This document shows positions 1 through 7,398 of a stretch of DNA of 64,000 nt, in pieces. The number at the start of each line of letters is the position of its first letter. Positions within the stretch are counted from its first letter, which is position 1. The notes under the pieces are model-generated. The model was given only the letters and a program-made list of their open reading frames with translations, did not search any database and was not told the DNA's origin. The stretch is from positions 1 through 64,000 of the forward strand of contig JAFZIK010000004.1 in NCBI GenBank assembly GCA_017554405.1, in the 5' to 3' direction. This stretch comes from Clostridia bacterium. GTDB taxonomy: Bacteria; Bacillota; Clostridia; Oscillospirales; Acutalibacteraceae. Both the position numbers and the translations under genes were made by a program.

Positions 1-12
1 ATCAAACTCTCT
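1..12 (-). rRNA. extreme 5' end of a 16S rRNA gene, cut by the window edge
   Basis: Read on the minus strand, the first bases of the window give AGAGAGTTTGAT, the universal first bases of bacterial 16S rRNA. Only about ten bases of the gene itself are inside the window. The upstream DNA behaves as an rRNA leader (strong promoter, boxA-like element), which supports the call. The cut at the very start of 16S suggests a contig end at a repeated rRNA operon. That it is the functional gene rather than a fragment is inferred. Confidence 0.7.
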
Positions 13-322
13 AAAATTTGTATCTTAACGCCCTCAGGCGCTAAAACCGATTCCAGAACAGTCTTTTGACTCATTCTTACTTTAATGCTGACGCATTCTT
101 AATTTTAATTCCAGATTTCTCAAAGAATTCTTAGGGTCCTTTTTTTGTTAGTCGTTGTTTAATTTTCAAGGTTCATATTTTTGTGTCCGGATCAAACTCT
201 CTTTATGGCTATAGTCTCTGCCACGGGACGTAAGCCCCTTCGCTTAATCCTTCTTTTTCGGGCTTTTGCGCGCCCTATTGACCGCACAAATCCCTACGCC
301 CCGTTTTTTTGGGCGCCCGATT
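13..322 (-). other. rRNA operon leader with boxA-like element
   Basis: This is the transcribed leader between the rRNA promoter and 16S on the minus strand. It carries a boxA-like antitermination element (CTTTGAGAAA read on the minus strand, about 117-128) and a CCTTGAAAATTAAAC motif at about 155-172, of a kind common in Clostridia pre-rRNA leaders. A second copy of the 12 bases that open the 16S gene lies at 191-202. No convincing protein gene is present: a 60-codon frame across 181-363 on the plus strand lacks a ribosome binding site and overlaps the promoter. Confidence 0.5.
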
Positions 323-351
323 ATATTACCACATCCGCTACCTATTGTCAA
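323..351 (-). promoter_or_regulatory. strong sigma-A promoter of the rRNA operon
   Basis: On the minus strand, TTGACA (346-351) is followed after exactly 17 bases by TAATAT (323-328). A TATAAT overlapping it lies three bases further on. A consensus -35 and a GC-rich segment after the -10 fit a strong, growth-rate-controlled rRNA promoter about 320 bases upstream of 16S. Confidence 0.75.
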
Positions 352-430
352 CACTTTTTTTAAGTTTTTTTACAAGTTTTTTGCCGCCTTTGTGGAAGTG
401 GTAAAATCGCGCCGCAAGATATAGTATTCA

Positions 431-463
431 TCAAAAAAAGCCGCGTATTATCGCGGCAAAAAA
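431..463 (-). terminator. rho-independent terminator of spoIIA operon
   Basis: On the minus strand a GCCGCG/CGCGGC stem with a short AT loop is followed by seven T residues, a few bases after the sigF stop codon. It ends the spoIIA transcript and separates it from the rRNA promoter downstream. Confidence 0.8.
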
Positions 464-468
464 GGCCT

Positions 469-1137
469 TTAAATCGCGCCGATAAGGGTTCGCAGTTTAA
501 GGAGTATCTTTTTTTCGGCGCGGGACACCGAAACCTGGGTCATTGAAAGCTTTTTAGCTGTTTCCTCCTGGGTGAGCTGCCCGAAATACCGGAGTTTTAT
601 CACCTTTTGTTCCTCGGGTGAAAGCTTTGATACGGCGTTATCTATAAGGATACGGTTTTCGGTCTCCGATTCTTCCGAAACGGTCGGCAGGTCCATCTGG
701 CGTTCGCCATCTTCGCTAAGCATAGTGAGCGATACCGCCGGCTGAGCCGCGTTTTGCGCGAGCGCCACCTCTTCGGGCGAGACGCCGAGCGCCTTTGCTA
801 TTTCAAAAACGGTCGGCTCGCGTGAAAGCTTACGCTCGAGGATCTCTTTTTGCCTTATTATTTTAAGCGAAAGTTCTTTTACGCCGCGGGACACTTTAAC
901 GCTTCCGCCGTCGCGGAACAGACGGCGTATCTCGCCGAGCACTACCGGCACGGCATAGGTGGAAAACTTAAAGCCAAGGCTTTGGTCAAAGGCGTCCGCC
1001 GCCTTTACAAGACCTACGCAACCGGCGCCGAAGAGGTCGTCATACTCAATACCGCGACCGACAAAGCGTTTACACAGGTGGTGAACAAGGCGCAGGTTTG
1101 CGTTTATAAGCTCTTCGCGTTCTTTGCTCTTAACCAT
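469..1137 (-). CDS. sigF: RNA polymerase sporulation sigma factor SigF (SpoIIAC)
   Basis: SigF directs forespore transcription just after polar septation. The 222-residue protein has sigma-70 region 2 (residues about 10-75, including DLFGAGCVGLVKAADAFD and FSTYA), region 3 (about 90-140) and a region 4 helix-turn-helix near the C-terminus (TQEETAKKLSMTQVSVSR). Identity follows from this architecture and from position: it is the last gene after spoIIAA and spoIIAB, its two direct regulators. Its ATG overlaps the spoIIAB stop by 8 bases (ATGGTTAA), so translation is probably coupled. Length and order match the classical spoIIA operon, and nothing looks degenerate. Confidence 0.95.
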   Translation of the reverse strand: MVKSKEREELINANLRLVHHLCKRFVGRGIEYDDLFGAGCVGLVKAADAFDQSLGFKFSTYAVPVVLGEIRRLFRDGGSVKVSRGVKELSLKIIRQKEILERKLSREPTVFEIAKALGVSPEEVALAQNAAQPAVSLTMLSEDGERQMDLPTVSEESETENRILIDNAVSKLSPEEQKVIKLRYFGQLTQEETAKKLSMTQVSVSRAEKKILLKLRTLIGAI

Positions 1138-1573
1138 TTACCGTTATTCTCGGGGATATTTTTTTAAGCATTGTGACGGTTGTTCCCCTGCCGACCTTTG
1201 AGGTGACCCTGATGCCATCCATAAAGCTTTGCATAACGGCAAAGCCGAGCCCGGCGCGCTCGCCGCCCACGGTAGTAAAAAGCGGTTGCATCGCCATATC
1301 CACGTTTTCTATGCCGCAGCCGTTATCGCGGATCTTTATTTTTATGATGCCGCCCTCTAAAATCTCTGCCATTATGTATACCTTGCCTATTTTTTCGGCG
1401 TAGGCGTGGACGATGCAGTTGGTTACCGCTTCGGAAACGGCAGTTTTGATATCGTTCAATTCCTCGAGCGTTGGATCGAGACCCGCCGCGAAGGCCGCTA
1501 TGCACGCCCTTGCAAAGCCCTCGTTTGAAGAACGCGCCAGAAAATTCATACTGAACTTATTTATTGTTTGCAT
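1130..1573 (-). CDS. spoIIAB: anti-sigma F factor / serine kinase SpoIIAB
   Basis: SpoIIAB binds and inhibits SigF, and phosphorylates SpoIIAA using ATP. The 147-residue protein has a GHKL ATPase fold: the N-box is AVSEAVTNCIVHAY, the G1 box is RDNGCGI, and a glycine-rich GGERAGLGFAVM ATP lid follows. I chose the ATG at 1573 because AAAGGGTG sits six bases upstream. A GTG three codons earlier (1582) is possible but less well placed. It is followed by sigF with an overlap and preceded by spoIIAA with an 18-base gap. Confidence 0.94.
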   Translation of the reverse strand: MQTINKFSMNFLARSSNEGFARACIAAFAAGLDPTLEELNDIKTAVSEAVTNCIVHAYAEKIGKVYIMAEILEGGIIKIKIRDNGCGIENVDMAMQPLFTTVGGERAGLGFAVMQSFMDGIRVTSKVGRGTTVTMLKKISPRITVNG

Positions 1574-1591
1574 TTTTAACACCCTTTCACT

Positions 1592-1897
1592 TTAATTAAT
1601 CTTTGCCAACCGGTTCATACCGGCAAGCTGCATTATTTTTGCTATCTGCGGCGAAGCCCCGGTTATATGAAGACTTGCGCCGGTTTTTTGCAGATTTCTG
1701 TATCTGCCCATAACGAGCCCTATGCCGGAGCTATCCATAAAGCTGACGCCGCCGAAATCCAGCACCAGCAGCGACGGCATATTTGAATCGACCGCGGAAT
1801 CAATTTTTTCACGCATACCGGCGGCGCTGTGATGATCGATCTCGCCGGCAAGGTATGCCGTTACTACCTCGCCTTTCACCGTTATTTCAACTGCCAT
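1592..1897 (-). CDS. spoIIAA: anti-anti-sigma factor SpoIIAA
   Basis: This is a 101-residue STAS-domain protein that in its unphosphorylated form displaces SigF from SpoIIAB. The conserved phosphorylation motif is FMDSSGIGLVMGRY, with the target serine in DSSG. It is the first gene of the operon, and a GGAGGT ribosome binding site (1906-1911) lies eight bases before the ATG. The upstream region carries Spo0A-box-like sites, consistent with activation at the onset of sporulation. Confidence 0.95.
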   Translation of the reverse strand: MAVEITVKGEVVTAYLAGEIDHHSAAGMREKIDSAVDSNMPSLLVLDFGGVSFMDSSGIGLVMGRYRNLQKTGASLHITGASPQIAKIMQLAGMNRLAKIN

Positions 1898-1920
1898 TGT
1901 TTTTTACCTCCGAAAAAGAT

Positions 1921-1941
1921 GTGTATAAGAATTATATACAC
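1921..1941. promoter_or_regulatory. perfect inverted repeat upstream of spoIIAA
   Basis: Arms GTGTATA and TATACAC are separated by seven AT-rich bases, just upstream of the spoIIAA ribosome binding site. It may be an operator or simply part of the AT-rich promoter. Its role is unknown. Confidence 0.4.
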
Positions 1942-1956
1942 AGCGCCTCAAAAAGG

Positions 1957-1998
1957 ATGTCGAGGCAAAGCAAAACATTATATATTGTTTTGTCGATT
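1957..1998. promoter_or_regulatory. two Spo0A-box-like sites upstream of spoIIA
   Basis: The plus strand carries TTTTGTCGATT at 1988-1998 and a second TGTCGA core at 1958-1963, 33 bases apart. The consensus 0A box is TTTGTCGAA, so the first is a good match and the second a weak one. In known spore formers Spo0A~P activates spoIIA with SigH. I could not place a convincing SigH promoter, so the exact start of transcription is open. Confidence 0.55.
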
Positions 1999-2159
1999 CC
2001 AAAAATTTACAGGTATTTATATATATAGGAAAGCAACAATACTATCAGGTCAATTAAAGCGGTGATTTTTCTCTGATTTGTTTTTCCCGCTGTTTGACCG
2101 TTTGATATAGCGGGAACGTGGATCTGTATTTTTTGTGTTTGTATCAGAAAAGTTTCCGC

Positions 2160-2194
2160 AAAAAACAGACCGCCGGTGTTAACCGACGGTCTGT
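2160..2194 (-). terminator. second rho-independent terminator downstream of valS
   Basis: On the minus strand CAGACCGTCGG pairs with CCGGCGGTCTG (one wobble) across a six-base loop and is followed by six T residues. It backs up the terminator at 2322-2356. Confidence 0.7.
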
Positions 2195-2321
2195 TTCGGA
2201 TCCGGATGACAGATTACAGATGACAGATATCAGATAGAAGGTGCGGCGGAGCCGCGGTATATATAACGGTCAGCCGGGGACGTCTGACCCTACGGTATAT
2301 CAATTCAATATGCGCTTTGCA

Positions 2322-2356
2322 CAAAACCGGCGGTGAGGAGTTCCTCGCCGCCGGTT
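2322..2356 (-). terminator. terminator immediately after valS
   Basis: A 13-14 bp GC-rich stem (ACCGGCGGCGAGGA with its near-perfect complement) starts about ten bases after the valS stop codon on the minus strand. The T tract is short (TTTT), which may explain the second terminator further on. Confidence 0.65.
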
Positions 2357-2367
2357 TGTTAATACCG

Positions 2368-4998
2368 TTATTTTTTGAGCCGGGCTATGCTCGCCTCTAT
2401 AAGTTTTATGTGCTGGAGGGCTTTTTCGAGTCCCTCTTTTTGCTTGGCGATAACCGCTTCGGGCGCCTTTGAGATAAAGCCTTCATTGTTAAGCTTATTC
2501 TCGAAGAACGCTTTATCGGCGTTGGCTTTTTCGAGTTCTTTACTAAGGCGCTCGAGTTCCGCCGCGATATCTATAAGCTCATTCATCGGCATATACGCGG
2601 TAGCCGAATCGGTAACTACGCAAACCGCGGTATCATCGTTATAAGAATCAACTACCGTGCTGTCCGAAGCGTAAGCGAGGCGGCAGATATAAGCAGCACC
2701 GCTTTTGAAGGTTTCGGGATAATCGGTTTTAATGAACACCTGCGCTTTTCTTGAAGGCGGAACGTTCATTTCGGCGCGGCGGTTTCTTATTGCCTTTATG
2801 ACCTGCATTATGCGTTCGAACTCGGTTTCCTCGCCTTCAAACGAAAGCTCGGGGTCATACTTCGGGAAGCTGCTTACCATTATCACGGTATCTTCCGCGT
2901 GGGGCATACTTTGCCATATCTCTTCGGTTATAAACGGCATAAACGGATGAAGCAGTTTAAGGGTCCCCGTAAACACGAACACCAGAACCGCGCGGGCGGT
3001 ATCCGCAGCTTTTTGGTCCTCACCGTTTAAGCGCGATTTACAAATTTCAATATACCAATCGCAGAAAACGTCCCAAATAAAGTCATAGAGTTTCTGCACC
3101 GCCATACCGAGTTCAAAGCGATCGAGATTATCTGTTACCTCTTTAGCAAGGGTATTATACTTTGAAATGATCCATTTATCCTCAAGCGCCAGATCGGATC
3201 TATCGAAGGTGAGGTTTTCCTCGCCCTTAAGGTTCATAAGTATAAACCTTGCGGCGTTCCATATCTTATTGGCAAAATTGCGGCTTGCTTCAACGCGCTC
3301 GGGTATATAGCGCATATCGTTGCCGGGGCTGTTGCCGGTGGCGAGTGAAAAGCGGAGCGCATCGGCGCCGTAGGTATCGATGACCTCGAGCGGGTCAACG
3401 CCGTTGCCTAAAGACTTTGACATTTTTCTGCCCTGCGGATCGCGCACAAGGCCGTGGATAAGCACGGTATCAAACGGCACCTGACCGGTTTGCTCGATCC
3501 CCGAGAACATCATACGCATTACCCAGAAAGGTATTATATCGTAACCGGTAACGAGAGTGTTGGTGGGATAATAATGCTTGAAGTCCTCGGTCTCCTCGGG
3601 CCAGCCGAGGGTTGAAAACGGCCAGAGCGCGGATGAAAACCAGGTATCAAGGGTATCGGGATCCTGGTGGATATGCGTGCCGCCGCAATGCGCGCAGCGT
3701 TTTGCGTCCTCACGGGAAACCGTTATCTCGCCGCAATCATCGCAATACCAGGCGGGTATGCGGTGGCCCCACCAGAGTTGGCGGGAAATGCACCAGTCAC
3801 GGATATTTTCAAGCCAGTGGAAATAAACCTTTTCAAAGCGCGAAGGCACGAACTTGGTTTCTCCCTTTTTGACCGCCTCGATAGCGGGACCGGCGAGCGG
3901 TTTCATCTTAACGAACCACTGCTTTGACACGCGCGGCTCAACGGTGGTGCCGCAACGGTAGCAGGTGCCTACGTTATGATTATAATCCTCGGTTTTAACG
4001 AGGGCGCCCTCGGCTTCAAGGTCGGTGACTATCGCTTTTCTCGCCTCATACCTATCCATACCGGCATATTTCGGATAATCGGCGGTTATCTTTGCGTCCT
4101 CGGTAAGGACGTTTATTACCGGCAGATTATGGCGAAGACCCACTTCAAAATCGTTAGGATCGTGCGCAGGGGTTATTTTGACAACACCGGTGCCGAAATC
4201 TATTTCAACGTAATCGTCGGCGACGACCGGTATCTCGCGGTGAACTATCGGCAAAATAAGCGTTTTGCCCACTATATCCTTATATCTTTCATCGTTGGGG
4301 TTTACCGCAACAGCGGTATCGCCGAGCAAAGTTTCGGGGCGGGTGGTGGCGAGTTCAACGTAGCCGCTTCCGTCGCTGAACGGGTAGCGCAAATGCCAGA
4401 AATGCCCCGCCTGGTCCTCATACTCTACCTCGGCATCTGATATCGAGGTAAGGCAATGCGGGCACCAGTTGATTATGCGCTCGCCGCGATAGATAAGTCC
4501 TTTTTCGTAGAGATTTACGAAAACCTCGCGAACCGCTTTTGAACAGCCCTCGTCCATTGTGAAACGTTCCCTGTCCCAATCGCAGGAAGAGCCCATTTTT
4601 TTGAGCTGTTCGATAATTCTGCCGCCGTATTTGGCTTTCCATTCCCAGGCGCGTTTAAGGAAGCCTTCCCTGCCGATATCCTCCTTGGTTATGCCCTCTT
4701 TGCGCATTTCCTCGACTATCCTTGCCTCGGTAGCGATAGCGGCGTGATCGGTGCCGGGAAGCCACAGGGTATCGTAACCCTGCATACGTTTAAAGCGGAT
4801 GAGGATATCCTGTAAAGTATTGTCAAGAGCATGACCCGTATGAAGCTGACCGGTTATGTTCGGAGGAGGGATAACTATCGTATAGGTTTCCTTTCCCTCT
4901 TGACGCTGCGCGTGAAAGTATTTACCTTCAAGCCACATTTTATATATACGGTCCTCAACGTCCTTAGGATCATACTGTTTTGCGAGTTCTTTACTCAT
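2368..4998 (-). CDS. valS: valyl-tRNA synthetase
   Basis: This enzyme charges tRNA-Val with valine in the cytoplasm. The 876-residue protein has the class I signatures: a HIGH-type motif ([16 protein letters not shown], about residues 44-59) and KMSKS ([11 protein letters not shown], about 525). The editing domain lies between them, including the [15 protein letters not shown] segment. A valine-type anticodon-binding domain and a C-terminal coiled coil ([22 protein letters not shown]) follow. Length is normal. GGAG lies nine bases before the ATG. The 137-base gap to the upstream topoisomerase gene has a GC hairpin without a T tract and no recognisable T-box, so tRNA-sensing control is not supported. 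Confidence 0.96.
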   Translation of the reverse strand: MSKELAKQYDPKDVEDRIYKMWLEGKYFHAQRQEGKETYTIVIPPPNITGQLHTGHALDNTLQDILIRFKRMQGYDTLWLPGTDHAAIATEARIVEEMRKEGITKEDIGREGFLKRAWEWKAKYGGRIIEQLKKMGSSCDWDRERFTMDEGCSKAVREVFVNLYEKGLIYRGERIINWCPHCLTSISDAEVEYEDQAGHFWHLRYPFSDGSGYVELATTRPETLLGDTAVAVNPNDERYKDIVGKTLILPIVHREIPVVADDYVEIDFGTGVVKITPAHDPNDFEVGLRHNLPVINVLTEDAKITADYPKYAGMDRYEARKAIVTDLEAEGALVKTEDYNHNVGTCYRCGTTVEPRVSKQWFVKMKPLAGPAIEAVKKGETKFVPSRFEKVYFHWLENIRDWCISRQLWWGHRIPAWYCDDCGEITVSREDAKRCAHCGGTHIHQDPDTLDTWFSSALWPFSTLGWPEETEDFKHYYPTNTLVTGYDIIPFWVMRMMFSGIEQTGQVPFDTVLIHGLVRDPQGRKMSKSLGNGVDPLEVIDTYGADALRFSLATGNSPGNDMRYIPERVEASRNFANKIWNAARFILMNLKGEENLTFDRSDLALEDKWIISKYNTLAKEVTDNLDRFELGMAVQKLYDFIWDVFCDWYIEICKSRLNGEDQKAADTARAVLVFVFTGTLKLLHPFMPFITEEIWQSMPHAEDTVIMVSSFPKYDPELSFEGEETEFERIMQVIKAIRNRRAEMNVPPSRKAQVFIKTDYPETFKSGAAYICRLAYASDSTVVDSYNDDTAVCVVTDSATAYMPMNELIDIAAELERLSKELEKANADKAFFENKLNNEGFISKAPEAVIAKQKEGLEKALQHIKLIEASIARLKK

Positions 4999-5135
4999 TT
5001 ACATCAACTCCAAAAGAAAATGTATAAATTAAAGCTTACGGATAAAACTAAAGGTGTCAGCCCGAAACGGCGTTTGTGATCCGGGCGGACAGACCGCCCG
5101 AATTGCAAATTCGCTTTTTGAGCGGTTTTTTTATT

Positions 5136-7379
5136 TTACAGCTCGATCTTTGTTTGAACCGCCTTGCCTGCCGGCGGGAGCGAACCCGCGGCGGGCAGAT
5201 TCTTCGTGCGGTAGCGGTACTCGTTTTCAAGTTTACCGGCGGTATAGGTCTTTACCGAATGGATACGCTGACCCTTCTTTTGCGTCATAACGGCGATACC
5301 TCCGTTTTCTTTGGACGCCTTAAGCGGTATCGAGCCGGTATTTACAATAAGCATTTTGCCGCTTGTTGATTTGAGTATTATATCACGGTCTTCTGAAAAA
5401 TGGAATACCGAATGCAGTTTATACTTATCGCAGTATGCCTTGATAAGCTTTTTGCGGTTGGTCTTGGTCTCATAAGACGAAAGCGGGACCTTGGCTATCC
5501 TGCCGTTATCGAAAACAAAAAGCATAAACCCGGAATAATCCTTCGTGGGCACCATATAGAGCGAGCTTTCGCCCTCATCGTAGCCGAGCTTGCCGGCGAC
5601 GAAATCGCCGAGCACGCTCGCCTTGCCGTCCGCAAAATCGGCGGCGCGGCTCTTATACACCTGCGAAGCGGTAGTGAAGAACAAAAGGTCGTAATCGTTT
5701 GCCGCTTCCACCGTTTGGATGATCTTATCGCCTTCTTTGAGCTTTTGCTCGCCGCTCATACGAAGCGACTGCGGGGTTATCTTTTTAAAGTAACCGTCAC
5801 GGGTAAAGAAGAAAGTCACCGGCGAATCGTCCACCGCTTCGGCGGTATCGGTAAGATCATCATCGGTAGCGGCAACGATAGCGGTTTTACGGTCTACGCC
5901 GTATTTCTTTATGACCTCGGTAAGCTCATCGACTATTATGCGTTTGATCTTTGCCTTACTATCGAGGATCGACTGCATTTCTTCAATGGTGCTTTGCAGT
6001 TTTTCTATATCTTCGAGGCGGTTTATGATATACTCGCGGTTTAAATGGCGAAGCTTTATTTCAGCCACGTATTCCGCCTGGATCTCATCGATACCGAAGC
6101 CGATCATAAGGTTCGGGACTACCTCTTTTTCCTCTTCGGTTTCGCGGACTATCTTTATCGCCTTATCGATATCGAGCAGGATCTTTTGAAGACCCTTTAA
6201 AAGATGAAGCTTATCCTCAGCCGCCGAAAGCTGGAAATAGACCCTGCGGCGGATGCACTCGCTTCTGAAGGCGACCCACTCGCTTATTATCTCTTTTACG
6301 CCCATAACGCGAGGCGTGCTGGCGATAAGGATATTGAAGTTGCAGGCGAAGCTATCCATAAGCGGGGTCATCTTATAAAGCTTGCTCATAAGCTTTTCGG
6401 GGTCGGTGCCGCGCTTAAGATCTATGGTTATCTTCATACCCGAAAGGTCGGTTTCGTCTCTAATATCGTTTATTTCGGTTATTTTTTTAGCTTTTACAAG
6501 CTCGATAACTTTTTCAATGATCGCCTCGACAGTAGTGGTGGGAGGTATCGAATCGATATCTATACAGTTGTTTGATTTATCGTAGGTATACGTGCCGCGC
6601 ACCTTAAAACTTCCGCGCCCGGTATCATATATCCTTTCCATCTGCTCGCGGTTATAAAGCAGTTCGCCGCCTATAGGAAAATCGGGCGCCAAAAGAGTAT
6701 CGGCAACGTTTATATCGTTATCCTTTATATAAGCTATGGTGGTTTCGCATACTTCTTTAAGGTTAAACGAACAGATCGTGCTGGTCATACCGGGGGTAAT
6801 ACCGATATTATAGTTTACAAGCACCGTAGGAAAGGTAACCGGAAACAGCACCGGCTCCTTCATAGTGGCATCGTAGTTATCAACGAAATCCACCGTATCC
6901 TTGGTTATATCGGAAAAGAGCTCGGCGGCTATCGGCGCAAGCTTCGCCTCGGTATACCTTGCGGCGGCGCATTTCATATCCTTTGAATATGCTTTACCGA
7001 ACGAGCCCTTAGAGGTTATAAACGGGTGCAAAAGCGCGCCGTTACCTTCCGAGAGGCGCACCATCGTTTCATAGATCGCCGCATCGCCGTGAGGATTAAG
7101 CTGCATCGTTCTGCCCACGATATTAGCCGACTTTATGGTAGGTCCTTCCAAAAGCTTCATATTATACATCGTATAAAGAAGCTTTCTGTGCGACGGCTTA
7201 AAGCCGTCAATTTCCGGAAGCGCACGCGAAACGATAACGCTCATCGCGTAGGGCATAAAGTTTGATTTGAGCGTTTCGGTAACGCTCTCGTCCACAATAG
7301 TTCCGGCGCCGGCAATGTATGCGTCAGCCGTGGTGTTCTTTGGTTTTACCGCCTCTGCTTTTTTCTTTCTTGAAGCCAT
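5136..7379 (-). CDS. DNA topoisomerase IV/gyrase subunit A, divergent type
   Basis: This is the breakage-reunion subunit of a type IIA topoisomerase. In the 747-residue protein the winged-helix core carries the catalytic tyrosine in AARYTEAKL (residue 142). The quinolone region reads NPHGDAAIYETMV, so positions equivalent to E. coli GyrA Ser83 and Asp87 are Ala100 and Glu104. A coiled-coil gate follows (residues about 375-460), then a shortened beta-pinwheel. No QRRGGKG GyrA box is visible, which argues for a ParC-like (relaxing or decatenating) role. It follows the B subunit gene after 19 bases and starts behind AAGGAG. Whether it is the only such A subunit in the genome cannot be seen here. 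Confidence 0.85.
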   Translation of the reverse strand: MASRKKKAEAVKPKNTTADAYIAGAGTIVDESVTETLKSNFMPYAMSVIVSRALPEIDGFKPSHRKLLYTMYNMKLLEGPTIKSANIVGRTMQLNPHGDAAIYETMVRLSEGNGALLHPFITSKGSFGKAYSKDMKCAAARYTEAKLAPIAAELFSDITKDTVDFVDNYDATMKEPVLFPVTFPTVLVNYNIGITPGMTSTICSFNLKEVCETTIAYIKDNDINVADTLLAPDFPIGGELLYNREQMERIYDTGRGSFKVRGTYTYDKSNNCIDIDSIPPTTTVEAIIEKVIELVKAKKITEINDIRDETDLSGMKITIDLKRGTDPEKLMSKLYKMTPLMDSFACNFNILIASTPRVMGVKEIISEWVAFRSECIRRRVYFQLSAAEDKLHLLKGLQKILLDIDKAIKIVRETEEEKEVVPNLMIGFGIDEIQAEYVAEIKLRHLNREYIINRLEDIEKLQSTIEEMQSILDSKAKIKRIIVDELTEVIKKYGVDRKTAIVAATDDDLTDTAEAVDDSPVTFFFTRDGYFKKITPQSLRMSGEQKLKEGDKIIQTVEAANDYDLLFFTTASQVYKSRAADFADGKASVLGDFVAGKLGYDEGESSLYMVPTKDYSGFMLFVFDNGRIAKVPLSSYETKTNRKKLIKAYCDKYKLHSVFHFSEDRDIILKSTSGKMLIVNTGSIPLKASKENGGIAVMTQKKGQRIHSVKTYTAGKLENEYRYRTKNLPAAGSLPPAGKAVQTKIEL

Positions 7380-7398
7380 TTATAAACTCCTTAGTTTC

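Larger units (their letters stand above)
2000..2367. other. intergenic region with terminators and repeat-like DNA, no gene
   Basis: No supported coding frame lies here. The region holds two minus-strand terminators, a run of degenerate GACAGAT-type units (about 2206-2238), a GCGGC-GGA-GCCGC hairpin and a GGTCAG...CTGACC hairpin (about 2265-2290). The composition looks like a small extragenic repeat rather than a decayed gene. Confidence 0.5.

Noticed and set aside
181..363. 60-codon open frame on the plus strand across the rRNA leader and promoter
   Set aside because: No ribosome binding site, unlikely composition, and it overlaps the rRNA promoter on the other strand.
2206..2238. CRISPR-like repeats
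   Set aside because: Units are short, degenerate and directly adjacent, with no spacers and no cas genes.
3976..4440. 154-codon antisense frame inside valS
   Set aside because: Shadow of the valS codon bias; no ribosome binding site or recognisable protein features.
4999..5135. T-box riboswitch before valS
   Set aside because: No T-box core or specifier stem could be found; only a GC hairpin without a T tract.
5400..6044. 214-codon antisense frame inside the topoisomerase A gene
   Set aside because: Shadow frame opposite a clear gene with intact catalytic motifs.
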